In this document: positions 35,153 to 46,102 of the stretch, piece by piece
Layout: every line of letters starts with the position of its first letter
Numbering within the stretch: position 1 is the first letter of the stretch
NCBI RefSeq assembly: GCF_963169125.1
Contig: NC_084802.1
Span: forward strand, 22,971,107-23,035,106
Reading direction: 5' to 3'
Source: Humulus lupulus
Taxonomy: Eukaryota; Streptophyta; Magnoliopsida; Rosales; Cannabaceae
Length of the DNA: 64,000 nt
Notes under the pieces: model-generated
Database searches by the model: none
The model's input: only the letters and a program-made list of their open reading frames with translations
Told to the model about the DNA's origin: nothing
Position numbers and translations under genes: made by a program

Positions 35153-36022
35153 TGTCGACTGCCTTTTTGGCTATCAACCTTAATAAGAGAGATTAAAGAA
35201 ATGATTGTTAGAACACAAAGATTTTTACGTGGTTCAGGTTATAAAAGAACCCTAGTCCACGAGTCTCTAGTATTATGAAGGTTGCAAGCTTGTGATTGCA
35301 AGCTTTATAATGTCTTCTCAGGTAGCGCTTAGATTGCTCTGAGTACAAGTAGTTTTCTTTCTAAAAAAAATCGACCCTTTACAATGAGACTCCCATCCCT
35401 ATTTATAGAGGTTGGGGTCATTAATGTTAATCATTAGTAATTAATACATATTACTCCTACATTTGGGGGATTAATACACTTCAATGCACTGGGCTGCATT
35501 GAATAGAGACTATGGCCCAGGTGAGACTTGCGGGGCCCATTGTAGAAAGGTAACCACTTTACGGGGAACATGCTCCTAGGACTGTTAGGGCATGTTGTAC
35601 GTACTTCCGTGTCAGGTGACGTAGTGGGGTGTGCAAATTTTCGAGTTGTACACTCGACAACACTGTTGACGGATCGCCCACAAAGGTGGTCAGACGATCC
35701 TCTGACTCTGAAAACCCGCACCTACTGACATATTGCTCCATGTCCTAGGTCTGAGAACTAGAACCTCAGACCTGGGCGGCGATCGAGATACGAGACCCCT
35801 TGCCTTAATTGTTCGAGTTGGAGAACCTCCATCTCCTAGACCGAACATCGGGGAGTAACTCACCAAGGCACCTACTGCTCCCTTCAAGGATAAAACCTTA
35901 TCTAGGAAGACCCTTGCTCCGACTACAGGCCTCGGGCAGTAACATGCCCCGAGGATGTCCACAAACATCTGAACCAACCATTGGGGGTTGCCACGTGTCA
36001 GTGGTGAAAAATATGGATAACA
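35153..36022 (-). mobile_element. Outer Tat element 5' LTR
   Basis: 870 bp. Minus-strand start TGTTATCCATATTTTTCACC (36022), end GGCAGTCGACA (35153). The start shares TGTTATCCA with the Tat-3 family LTRs. TATAAATA on the minus strand is at 35407-35400, and a G-box CACGTG is 25 bp from the LTR start (35997-35992). Transcription from it runs away from the SmG gene at 36.7 kb. The other LTR is outside the window. Confidence 0.85.
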
Positions 36023-36025
36023 ACC

Positions 36026-36245
36026 TATTTTTTGAAGTTATTTTGTACTTTGGCGTAGTTTTGATAATTTCTTGCAAAATGGCCTCTGACACTACAAACA
36101 GCTGGTTGAAATTTTTCAGAAAGCTGGTCAAAAAATTCAGACAACTAATCGTAATTTTTAGACAGCTGGTCGAAATTTTAGACAAATGTCATTTTGCAAA
36201 AAATTATCAAAACTAGGTCAGAGTACAGAATGACTTCAAAAAAGA
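36026..36245. mobile_element. Small inverted-repeat element (MITE-like) at the border of the Tat LTR
   Basis: Arms 36026-36081 and 36190-36245 are imperfect inverted copies: TTTTTTGAAG, TTTTGTACT, TAGTTTTGATAATTT and TTGCAAAATG reappear in reverse order as complements. The centre holds repeated AGCTGGTCRAAATTTT words. It starts four bases from the outer LTR. No coding capacity. The true ends and target duplication are not resolved. Confidence 0.65.
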
Positions 36246-36312
36246 TGTCATTTTGTAACAAATTTTGCATTTTGTCTAAAAAAAATTAGTTTACAAAAAT
36301 GTCACATTTTTC

Positions 36313-36350
36313 AGCCCAACCCAATAGCAGCCCAATACTAATTAGGGTTT
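36313..36350 (+). promoter_or_regulatory. SmG promoter: site II motifs and telo-box
   Basis: Two AGCCCAA words (36313-36319 and 36329-36335, TGGGCT on the other strand) are followed by TTAGGGTTT (36342-36350), the telo-box in reverse. Site II plus telo-box is a known pairing in plant promoters of growth-linked genes for ribosomal proteins and replication or RNA factors. They lie about 400 bp before the ATG, upstream of a CT-rich leader. Confidence 0.7.
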
Positions 36351-36743
36351 ATCTTTCCTCTCTCTCGTTTCTAACACTCACAAGAGAGAATCACAGCACA
36401 GGTTTTACTCAGTCTCAGCGCCACTCCGGTCTGCACAGCCAACCATCCCCGGTCTCTCGCTGTCTCACTCCCTCCCTCCCTCAAATTGAGGTTATTTCTT
36501 GTTTGTTATTCTTTAGTTTCTAAAACCCTTTCTTCTTTTACTTTAGTATCTAATCTTTCATTTTCCATCATTAAATTGTTTCAATTTCATTTTCAATTGT
36601 TGATTAAGCTTCACTGTATTTCTTAAGCTCTTTTTTTTTCTACTATATTATTTATATGTTTTTGATCATGTTATTTCACTATCAATTTAGGTTTTTGCTG
36701 CGACTAGCCTTTTCTCTTTCCAACATATCATACCGATTACAGA

Positions 36744-37805
36744 ATGAGTAGGTCAGGGCAGCCACCGGATCTTAAGAAGTAAGCTGGTTTTTTTCATCTA
36801 TGGTGTTCTTTTGCTTCTTATTATTTTTCTTGGTTGTGTTTCGATTGATTTGAATTTTGCTTATTTGAAACAGATACATGGACAAGAAGCTTCAAAGTAA
36901 GTTACCGCACCCGATTTTGCTTTTATTTTTTATTTTTTATTTAAGTGTATTTTGTGAGTACCTTTAGCCAAGCTGTGGGACTTTTTTGTTTTTGTAATTT
37001 CCGGGTTTGAATTGATATGGAGCTAGATTAAGAAATTGCAGCTTTAATCAGGGTTTGTCGCATCCTTTGAAAACGCTGAAAAAACTTTTTTTCTTAATAC
37101 TCACACTTTTGCGTTATATATTTATTTATTATAATCAATTTCGTTCAATGTACTCTTCTGGTTCGTTAAAGATGCATTTTCTGGTCAATGCATTTGATAG
37201 CTTTATTACATTGTGGGATGAAGTAGTAGTAGTTGTTGTTTTTAGCGTTGGGCTATTAAAAATAATTTCTTTGAACATGTGTTTGTATCATAGTTCCTTA
37301 CCATGTCACTCGATATATATTTGATTGTCTCAAATGTGTACCACATAGCATTTTGTGATTTATTGGTTCAAGAATCTTTAAGAAGAGAAAATAGCACTAG
37401 TTTGCAGCTCATTTGCATAAATAACGTTTATGACATAAACAATTAAACAGAGTTTCTAGCTCTTAAGATGACCAGAAACGCTAACACTGAATCATGGCGT
37501 GTTTGTACTGCAGTCAAGTTGAATGGCAATCGCATGGTTGTTGGGACTCTTAGGGGATTCGATCAGTTCATGAATCTAGTGGTTGACAACACTGTGGAAG
37601 TAAATGGAGATGAGAGGAATGATATAGGCATGGTGGTGAGTCCCTGATTTCTCTTTTATGCTTCCATTTTCGTCATTTTTAGTGTTTGTTTTTTTGGGCT
37701 TAACTTGGCCTAATGTGATTGATATTACTTTTACTGCTACAGGTTATTAGGGGAAATAGTGTGGTTACTGTTGAAGCTCTTGAACCTGTTACCAGAACAC
37801 AGTGA
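36744..37805 (+). CDS. SmG: Small nuclear ribonucleoprotein G (Sm protein G), four exons
   Basis: Coding exons 36744-36778, 36874-36896, 37514-37635 and 37743-37805 give 80 aa; all introns are GT-AG (GTAAGC, GTAAGT, GTGAGT donors). The product starts [18 protein letters not shown] and shows both Sm motifs: Sm1 ([28 protein letters not shown]) and Sm2 ([17 protein letters not shown]). Length and sequence fit plant and animal SmG (about 75-80 aa). It is one of seven Sm proteins forming the ring on the U-rich site of U1, U2, U4 and U5 snRNAs in the nucleus. The frame is intact. Upstream site II and telo-box motifs suggest growth-linked expression. It faces the plastid-protein gene, with 1.15 kb between the stop codons. 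Confidence 0.97.
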
Positions 37806-38956
37806 GGTGCGGCTTTGTAGTTGGTAGTGCCATATGAATTCTTGGCTGGTATTAGTTTGAACATATAACTGCTATAATGGGAAGGAAAATGTTTTGTAAT
37901 TTTGGATTTGATGTTAATTAACCAGGTTCCTTCTATGAGTACTCCGTTCCTATTTCCAGCATTTGTTCCTGGTATTGTACTTTGAATCATATGAACTAGC
38001 TGTGAATTCTTACCTGGCTTATATACCACCATTTGCTCCATCTCTTGTGATATAAATGCACTATTAGAGTTCTACAATTTCTTATGTACCACATTTCATG
38101 TTCTCTCAAACAAGCTTTGGTTCAAAGAACTCAAAAGTTTCCTGCTCCAATACAATATTTATTCAGAGTTCAGTTATTCTAGACCGGGCAAGAAAAAAAA
38201 AACATAAATACAGGATGGACAACATTGATTCAATACAAGGTATGCTTTTAAAATGCTTTATGGATTGTGATCCGCTCTAAACTTGGTTTCATGATTTGGC
38301 ATTATAATCCGTTATAACCAAGGGATTTTAGCTCTCTGAAGTTACATGGTTGAGCAAAATAATTCCAGAACTATAAAATAATAAAATGTAGTAATTAAGT
38401 CTCTAAACTCGTTGAATTCCTAATATATGATTTATGAGTAATTTTTTATAAAAAAAAGAGAGATTATGATGATAATTAATTGGGGTAATGTATTTTATGA
38501 TTTTACTGCCATGCCATCTTTTTTAATAAAAAATTAGTTTAAAAACTTACTTAATTGCTACTTTCAATAAATTTAAGGACTTAATTGCTACATTTTATAA
38601 TTTAGGAACCAATTTGTTAAACCACCCAAGGGGCTGATGTTAAGAACCCTGTAACTAAATTTCTACTATGGATTCAATGGAATACGGAATTCAGTGTTGG
38701 ATTGGATCAAATATACCCTATTTGGTTGTGACATTAATGAGTGTGCAATCATATCGAGTCTAACTAATCGGATATCTAATGGCTTAGAGAAATCATTTAC
38801 TAAATACTATCATCATTGAGGTAAAAAATTTGTACTCTGCAGAATTTTCCTATATACAGAATTCAAACGTTGAGTATTTGTGTATGCTTTCTCTACCACA
38901 ACACCATATAACTCCTTAAAATAGTCGAAGCAGTTTTTGATTCAAAGAGGAAAAAA
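37806..38956. other. Spacer between two convergent genes
   Basis: Holds the 3' UTR of SmG and, on the other strand, the 3' UTR of the five-exon gene. AT-rich with no convincing open frame, RNA gene or repeat. The exact polyadenylation sites cannot be placed. Confidence 0.6.
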
Positions 38957-41900
38957 TCATAGAGGGAGTGGATCAGACCACCTCCTCTTCAGTTCTGATT
39001 TCGACCGAACCTCCTTTAGCTTTCCATCAACACCATAATCCCTTTCCATGACTAGGTTGATTCCTTCATCTGAGTACCAGCCAACTCCAATGCAAAGAGT
39101 GCCGTCCTTGTTTACTTCTACATACGCAGTGACACCGCCCGGAAGCCAAAGCATGCTCACGTCCTGCATGTCTAGTATCTCTTCCTCTCCAAAATGGATA
39201 GCACTCTCCGGCAAGCTTCGCTTCTTTAGTGCCTCTGTGCAAAGATAGACATATGGGGAGCCATTATTTTCCTCTATCGCTGGCTCGTCGCTGAACACCG
39301 GAGTAGCATTGATCTCGAACACCTTCCAGGACCCTGTTAGATGTAATGGCTGGGTTCGTTTGCGCTGAGAGAATGGCACTGCATTGAAATTCATGTCACT
39401 GTTTATGGATAAAAGGAAAGGATCAATAAGCATAAACAATGGAAGGATCAGTACCCTATATAATTCAATACAAATCCTTGATGTGGGTAATTAAATTTAC
39501 ATTAACTGAGGACAAATGAAGAAATGGAGGGAAAAAAATCACAATGATGACAATAGTTTACAGCTAATAAAGCAATTCACATTTATGCAAAGATGGAAAA
39601 ATGTAGGTCTATCACTTGAAAATAACGTACTAATTGTAGAAGCTCTTTCTAATTTTGACCACTAGTAACATGTCAAAACAAATAAAAATAAGAACCACAA
39701 CTAGTGATATGATTTAATGAAGAAATGATGAGAAATATTTGGTAGAGTGAGGCACTACGCCTTGAAGCTAACATGATTGATGGGCCCAAGTATTCAAGAG
39801 GGCTTTAGCATAGATCAATCACGTAATTAATCCATCATCTTAACTTCAAGGCTCAGAGCCTCAGTCTACCAACTATTCTTTCAATCATTTCTTTCTTATT
39901 AATAATCACTTACTTCTTGTAGTGATAATTATTGAACTTTGTTACTAACTTGAGCATGGAAGTCTTTTTGGTTAATACCCTATCCATGCCCGCAATTGAG
40001 TTCTTGTGTTTCCTTAGTTTTGACAGGTTACTAACAGCCCGACTCAAATTCGTACAGTAAATATCGATTCCTCCAATACAAATGGCTCATAGTTGAACCG
40101 GTAAATTTGCTGAAAGACAGTTGATAGAGAAAGAATGCACAGATATTCAACTATTTTGGTATGGAATTTTGATTAAACAATGAATTACAGCGTAGTGTGT
40201 AAGAAACCTCAGAGCCAATGGAATCAAAGTTGAAGGGTACCTTTTGTCATGAGTATTGGCAGGACTAATCCACTCTTCTTCATAAACAGCAACTCTCAAT
40301 ATTTGTATGTCTGAGCCACCATTGCTGAATTCTATAGTATGAACAATCCGTAGTCTCTTGTGGCAACCTTTCACCAAACACTGAACGATAAAAATCAGAA
40401 ACCAAATCACTAATCATCAGATTTAAAAAAGAAAAACAAAACCAAATAACTTGATTTGAGCATTGGCGTATTAAAATTTTATCTAGAAAGCGTTTTTGTG
40501 AATTGAGAGAAAAATTGCAATAAACTAACTAAAAAATCAGAGACATGAAAAGTAGAAAATACAATACAAGCATGATATTCATTTAATCATGCGGGAAAAA
40601 AATAGTCTACAACCTACAATAATATAGCTTGTTATTGTCTCTTCAAAATCTCTGGTGCATGCGTGAAAACTTACTTGTTCAAACTTGAAAGTTGGTGACA
40701 GGTAGTAGTTTGAGTCATCCACATCAGCAACTGGGATATCAACAGGACCCCTTGAATAAGATCCATCCTGTAAATTATGAAGTATAAAATGAGGGACTAA
40801 GACACACAAGAAAATAGAACTGTAATCTAGTAAATTAGTATAGATCCTGGAGTGGAAACGCAATGGGTAAATACATCAATTCTAAGTTGTTGTAGCATGC
40901 CTTTCATAAAAGAAACCAAATTTATTACCAAATGCAAAACCTAAACAATGTTTTGTCTGCTTTAGAATGAGTATGATACCAATCAATAATTACCATGCAA
41001 CAAAGTTTTAAATTCTGATCTCTCAAACTAGTAAAGAGTGACAAGGTCGAAAATTATACCTCAAAATAAACAAGTCCAGGTTCATTTCCCATAATGTCTT
41101 CTTCCATCACATCACTTTTGTCAAAGTCATAAGACCCAAATTTTGGAAGAGCTGTATATTTACCAGATTTTGTCATTGTTCCTGTGGAAACGTATACATC
41201 TTCACCATCTTCTTCCCTGCCTTCTTTAGTTCGATCACTGTCTCCACTATGCTGTAGTATCTCCCCATAAGGATTTAGAGTCACCCAATTTATCTTCCTC
41301 TGAATCTGTGATGTCTTCCCTATAGAAGAGGATGGAATGGCCTCAATTCGAGAAGATGTGTAGCAATCGAACAAGTTTTCGTTCTTATTCCCAATCTCAA
41401 CTGGTTCCATCTCTGCAGTGATGGGTGAAAATACGGCTCCAACTCCCTTCCATATCCCGCTAACACTACTAGCAAACGTATTCCACATCGGTTTTATTAC
41501 AGGTTCCTAAGAGGAAAATTGTGTTCCTTGTCATTCGATTAACACTAGCATCCACATGTTTACTGTAATTTTCGAAGCAACATGTTCTAATAGACATTAG
41601 AAAAACTGTTAACTGCAGTTAAGCTTTCAGTCATCCCACAACATAATTTGAACTACGCATTCATGCCAAACTTACATGATTTCCAATTCCAATAGAACAG
41701 TGTAGTTTTTTTTTTTTCTTTTTTTATGAATGAAATAGTTACATAGAAAAATCTGAACTATCAAAGTTAATAGAATGTCAAAAAACTTGAATCACCATTA
41801 TAAAACCAGATATAAAAACAAAGACCCTAAATTGCATTTCAATATTTTCAATCACATTCCCAGAAACCCACCAAAAAAACATTCAAATTTACAAAAACCA

Positions 41901-42368
41901 ATTTAGACCAATTCCATTTAAACATTTCAAAATTCTCTCATTTTCTCGGCAAACAAACGAAATAATAATAAGAAAAAAAGGAATTTGAATTACCTGAGTT
42001 TGAAGAACGGTTTCGACTTCTATTAACATAGCTCCGGAGACCATGACACCTCGACCATTCTTGCTTCTCCTTCTCCTAACCACCTTCCTTCCCCTCTGCC
42101 TCCTTCGACCGGTTCTCTCTTCGCTCTTCGAGGCCATCTCGTTGTCGACGCTCCACACATTTTCCTTCTTGCCCTTAACTGTAATCGAACCTTCTTTACC
42201 ACGGTTGGGTTTCTTCTGGCACAGGGTGACAACCTTTCTAGGGTTTGATTTGGGGAAATCGGGGACGACGGGAAGAGAGAGAAAAAGATTCTTTGCGGCT
42301 GAGGAGTATAGAGAATGATGAAACCCAAGGTGGGGGTGGGTTACGGTAGTGGCCGCCGGTGAGGGCAT
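38957..42368 (-). CDS. Conserved plant protein of unknown function, probably plastid-targeted, five exons
   Basis: Exons on the minus strand: 42368-41994, 41506-41060, 40767-40675, 40380-40241, 39398-38957; 1497 nt, 498 aa, all introns GT-AG, frame intact. The Ser/Thr/Ala-rich start MPSPAATTVTHPHLGF looks like a transit peptide. Residues about 84-105 are very basic (GRRRQRGRKVVRRRRSKNGRG). The rest (about 126-498) is a globular region with two G-x-W words, SGIWKGVGAVF and LTGSWKVFEI, as in lipocalin-like barrels, plus the ends WSDPLPL and the conserved block GVGWYSDEGINLVMERDYG. I cannot assign a function; a DUF3598/lipocalin-like fold is a guess. The frame is open upstream to 42476, so a longer N-terminus is possible. 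A MITE sits in intron 4. Confidence 0.88.
39720..39893. mobile_element. MITE-like inverted-repeat element in intron 4
   Basis: Arms of about 58 bp (39720-39778 and 39838-39893) are imperfect inverted copies: AAGAAATGAT, TTTGGTAGA, TGAGGC and CCTTGAAG on the left reappear as complements on the right (CTTCAAGG, GCCTCAG, CTACCAA, ATCATTTCTT). No coding capacity. It lies in the 842-bp intron (39399-40240) away from both splice sites. Confidence 0.75.
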
Positions 42369-42481
42369 TTTGGGTATTTCGTTTTTTTTTTCTTTTCTTT
42401 TTGTGCGATCAAAGAGATAATCTAGATAACATAAGAAGTAGCTGGGGTGGTGGTGGAGCTCAGAGTCCAACATCATTGTAA

Positions 42482-42570
42482 TGGGCTGAGATTTAGATTG
42501 GGCTTGAGCCCATGAAAATTATTTTGGGCTTTGTTAGTTTTAAAAGTGCTGGGTCAAAAGCACTTGGGCC
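42482..42570. promoter_or_regulatory. Site II cluster upstream of the five-exon gene
   Basis: Five TGGGCY words on either strand: TGGGCT at 42482, 42499 and 42525, AGCCCA at 42507 and TGGGCC at 42565. Clustered site II elements (bound by TCP-type factors in the literature) within 115-200 bp of the start codon suggest coordination with growth-linked genes, as for SmG. Confidence 0.6.
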
Positions 42571-42657
42571 TTAATGTTGGCATTTCAATCTTTAGCTAAA
42601 TGGAACTTTCTTTTTTCTTTGAAGTACAAGTCACTAAATCAAACAAAAGTTAAAATA

Positions 42658-42802
42658 ACCAATTGGGCTTGGCTCAGTTGGGCCTTTGACTCTCTACCAA
42701 GGTAGAGTGGAAGGGTTCGAGTACTTCCCAACACATATATATGTGCGGAAAAATATGTAACACAAATCTAACTACTAACAAACCTTTCAAAAAAAAAAAA
42801 AC
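42658..42802 (+). mobile_element. SINE with tRNA-like head, poly(A) tail and TSD AGTTAAAATA
   Basis: A-box TGGCTCAGTTGG at 42670-42681 and B-box GGTTCGAGTAC at 42714-42724, about 32 bp apart, form an internal Pol III promoter. The body ends in a run of 13 A (42789-42801). The 10-bp word AGTTAAAATA flanks it exactly at 42648-42657 and 42803-42812, the target duplication left by LINE-machinery integration. About 145 bp, in the range of plant SINEs. It lies just upstream of the site II promoter of the five-exon gene. Confidence 0.85.
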
Positions 42803-42870
42803 AGTTAAAATATATATATATTGGTATTTCACTGGTATAAAAAAGTGTAAAATTAAATTAAGGTGTTAAA

Positions 42871-45800
42871 AAAATGATATATTTATTATATCAAAATATA
42901 GTGTTTTTACATATGATATACCAATGCTAAATTTAGCAATTAAAAAGAGGGATTTTTTCATATAGGAAAGTTTTTAGATAGTGATACAATCACTACCGAT
43001 AGGTATTTTTAATATTTTTGGTATATGGATAAATTGTAATTCTATTTTTTTTTATGAGTGTATAATGTAGTTACAGAAAATCTCTCACAAATTTTTACGA
43101 AATTCTGGATAATTTAGAATGTTGAAATCAAGATTCAAATAGTCTATTGCACGCGCTTATAAATATTGAAAGAAGCTATTTGAATCTTGATTTCGGCATC
43201 CTAAGTCATTTGGAATTTCCTAAAAATTTGTGAGAAGTTCCACGTAACTATATTATACACCGTCATGTAAAAAATTTGAAATTGTAACTTATTTATGTAC
43301 CAAAAATACGAAAAGTACCATTTCATAAATATATTTTTTTTGTTGTTTTTTTACTATTTTACGGTCCCTATTTTTTTTCAAAAGTACTACCTTAGGTTTT
43401 CAAAAATATTATTTTCAAAGTTTTTTATTTACAAAAATACAGTGTCAAAAAAATATCAATTAGAAGTCAACCCACTGTATACTAACACATTTAAAACAAA
43501 ATCAAAATATATATGAAAATAACTAAACACCAATTAGACATCAACACAACAACATAAAAGCTATACATAAACTTAAACAACTAAAAAACAACATGAAAAA
43601 ACTATACATAAATTGAAACAAATACAAAACAACTAAAAAACACACAAAAAGAAGGAAAACAGGCAAAACCGTAAAAATGTAAGAATTTTCATAAAAACGT
43701 AAAATTGAAAAAAAAAATTGTTAGTCCGGAAAAATATAATTTTTAGCAAAATTAAGTGTATTGTGTAAATTTCCCTTACAGAGACTTGCACTAAACTAAA
43801 ATGTAAGAAAGAAAAAAAAAGAAAATCCTCAAAAATACCTAATGTTTTAAATAACTAAAATTGTAAAATTTGTAAAAAATTATAAAAATACGGAGCGACA
43901 TAATCGTAAATACAGATTTTTTTTTAAACAAAGTTTAAAATGATATATTTATTATATCTAAATATAGTGTTTTTACATATGATATACCAATGCTAAATTT
44001 AGCAATTAAAAAGAGGGATTTTTTCATATAGGAAAGTTTTTAGATAGTGATACAATCACTACCGATAGGTATTTTTAATATTTTCGGTATATGGATAAAT
44101 TGTAATTCTATTTTTTTTTATGAGTGTATAATGTAGTTACAGAAAATCTCTCACAAATTTTTACGAAATTCTGGATAATTTAGGATGTTGAAACCAATAT
44201 TCAAATAGTCTATTGCACGCGCTTAAAAATATTGAAAGAAACTATTTGAATCTTGATTTCGGCATCCTAAGTCATTTGGAATTTCCTAAAAATTTGTGAG
44301 AGGTTCCACGTAACTATATTATACACCGTCATGTAAAAAATTTGAAATTGTAACTTATTTATGTACCAAAAATACGAAAAGTACCCTTTCATAAATATAT
44401 TTTTTGTTGTTGTTTTTTTTACTTTTTTACGGTCCCTATTTTTTTTTTTCAAAAGTACTACCTTAGGTTTTCAAAAATATTATTTTCAAAGTTTTTTATT
44501 TACAAAAATACAGTGTCAAAAAAACATCAATTAAACAACAATTAGAAGTCAACCCACTGTATACTAACACATTTAAAACAAAATCAAAATATATATGAAA
44601 ATAACTAAACACCAATTAGACATCAACACAACAACATAAAAGCTATACATAAACTTAAACAACTAAAAAACAACATGAAAAAACTATACATAAATTGAAA
44701 CAAATACAAAACAACTAAAAAACACACAAAAAGAAGGAAAACAGGCAAACCGTAAAAATGTAAGAATTTTCATAAAAACGTAAAATTGAAAAAAAAATTT
44801 GTTAGTCCGGAAAAATATAATTTTTAGCAAAATTAAGTGTATTGTGTAAATTTCCCTTACAGAGACTTGCACTAAACTAAAATGTAAGAAAGAAAAAAAA
44901 AAGAAAATCCTCAAAAATACCTAATGTTTTAAATAACTAAAATTGTAGAATTTGTAAAAAATTATAAAAATACGGAGTGACATAATCGTAAATACAGATT
45001 TTTTTTTTAAACAAAGTTTAAAATGATATATTTATTATATCTAAATATAGTGTTTTTACATATGATATACCAATGCTAAATTTAGCAATTAAAAAGAGGG
45101 ATTTTTTCATATAGGAAAGTTTTTAGATAGTGATACAATCACTACCGATAGGTATTTTAATATTTTCGGTATATGGATAAATTGTAATTCTATTTTTTTT
45201 TTATGAGTGTATAATGTAGTTACAGAAAATCTCTCACAAATTTTTATGAAATTCTGGATAATTTAGGATATTGAAATCAAGATTCAAATAATCTATTGCA
45301 CGCGCTTATAAATATTGAAAGAAGCTATTTGAATCTTGATTTCGGCATCCCAAGTCATTTGGAATTTCCTAAAAATTTGTGAGAAGTTCCACGTAACTAT
45401 ATTATACACCGTCATGTAAAAAATTTGAAATTGTAACTTATTTATGTACCAAAAATACGAAAAGTACCCTTTCATAAATATATTTTTTGTTGTTGTTTTT
45501 TTTACTTTTTTACGGTCCCTATTTTTTTTTCAAAAGTACTACCTTAGGTTTTCAAAAATATTATTTTCAAAGTTTTTTATTTACAAAAATACAGTGTCAA
45601 AAAAATATCAATTAAACAACAATTAGAAGTCAACCCACTGTATACTAACACATTTAAAACAAAATCAAAATATATATGAAAATAACTAAACACCAATCAG
45701 ACATCAACACAACAACATAAAAGCTATACATAAACTTAAACAACTAAAAAACAACATGAAAAAACTATACATAAATTGAAACAAATACAAAACAACTAAA

Positions 45801-46102
45801 AAACACACAAAAAGAAGGAAAACAGGCAAAACCGTAAAAATGTAAGAATTTTCATAAAAACGTAAAATTGAAGAAAAAAAATTGTTAGTCCGGAAAAATA
45901 TAATTTTTAGCAAAATTAAGTGTATTGTGTAAATTTCTCTTACAGAGACTTGCACTAAACTAAAATGTAAGAAAGAAAAAAAACAGAAAATCCTCAAAAA
46001 TACCTAATGTTTTAAATAACTAAAATTGTAGAATTTGTAAAAATTATAAAAATACGAAGTGACATAATCGTAAATATTGATTTTTTTTTAAACAAAGTTT
46101 AC
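42871..46102. repeat. Three tandem copies of a 1.07-1.08 kb AT-rich unit
   Basis: Units start at 42871, 43937 and 45020 with AAAATGATATATTTATTATATC; spacing is 1066 and 1083 bp, and the last ends near 46102. The copies are nearly identical, differing mainly in A/T-run lengths and a 10-15 bp indel (absent in copy 1 near 43455). Each unit holds an inverted repeat (copy 1 arms 43002-43142 and 43176-43319) around a centre with TTGCACGCGCTTAT, then a 600-bp A-rich half without genes. High identity implies recent tandem duplication. Short AT-rich frames inside are not credible genes. Confidence 0.93.

Larger units (their letters stand above)
1052..36022 (-). mobile_element. Outer Tat-lineage Ty3/gypsy retrotransposon, minus strand, partial and split by nested insertions
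   Basis: Oldest layer of the stack. Reading leftward from 36022 it has its 5' LTR (36022-35153), a primer site, gag (from 35100), then after the large Tekay insertion (4424-34443) the rest of gag, protease and RT, until the LTR at 1051 cuts it. Integrase and the 3' LTR are left of the window. Family assignment rests on the Tat-type leader (TGGTGCTTTCATTGAGAGC next to the LTR), the gag motif FCRFHND, the LVDNGS protease site and the RT block DLNKACPKDCFPLP. All coding parts carry stops or frameshifts. The sequence right of 36022 is the target site; its duplicate is outside the window. Confidence 0.85.

Noticed and set aside
34609..35196. 195-codon plus-strand frame
   Set aside because: It is the mirror of the minus-strand gag N-terminus and crosses the primer site into the LTR; composition shows no protein family.
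42368..42476. Alternative start of the five-exon gene at 42476
   Set aside because: In frame and possible, but it adds a hydrophobic and Lys-rich stretch unlike a transit peptide and runs into the site II motifs; 42368 gives a typical transit start.
42658..42802. Functional tRNA gene
   Set aside because: A and B boxes are present, but the arms do not form a full cloverleaf, and a poly(A) tail with target duplication shows a SINE.
43295..45997. Short AT-rich frames with Phe/Tyr/Ile-rich products in the tandem array
   Set aside because: They repeat in each unit only because the DNA does, vary with homopolymer lengths, and show no motif.
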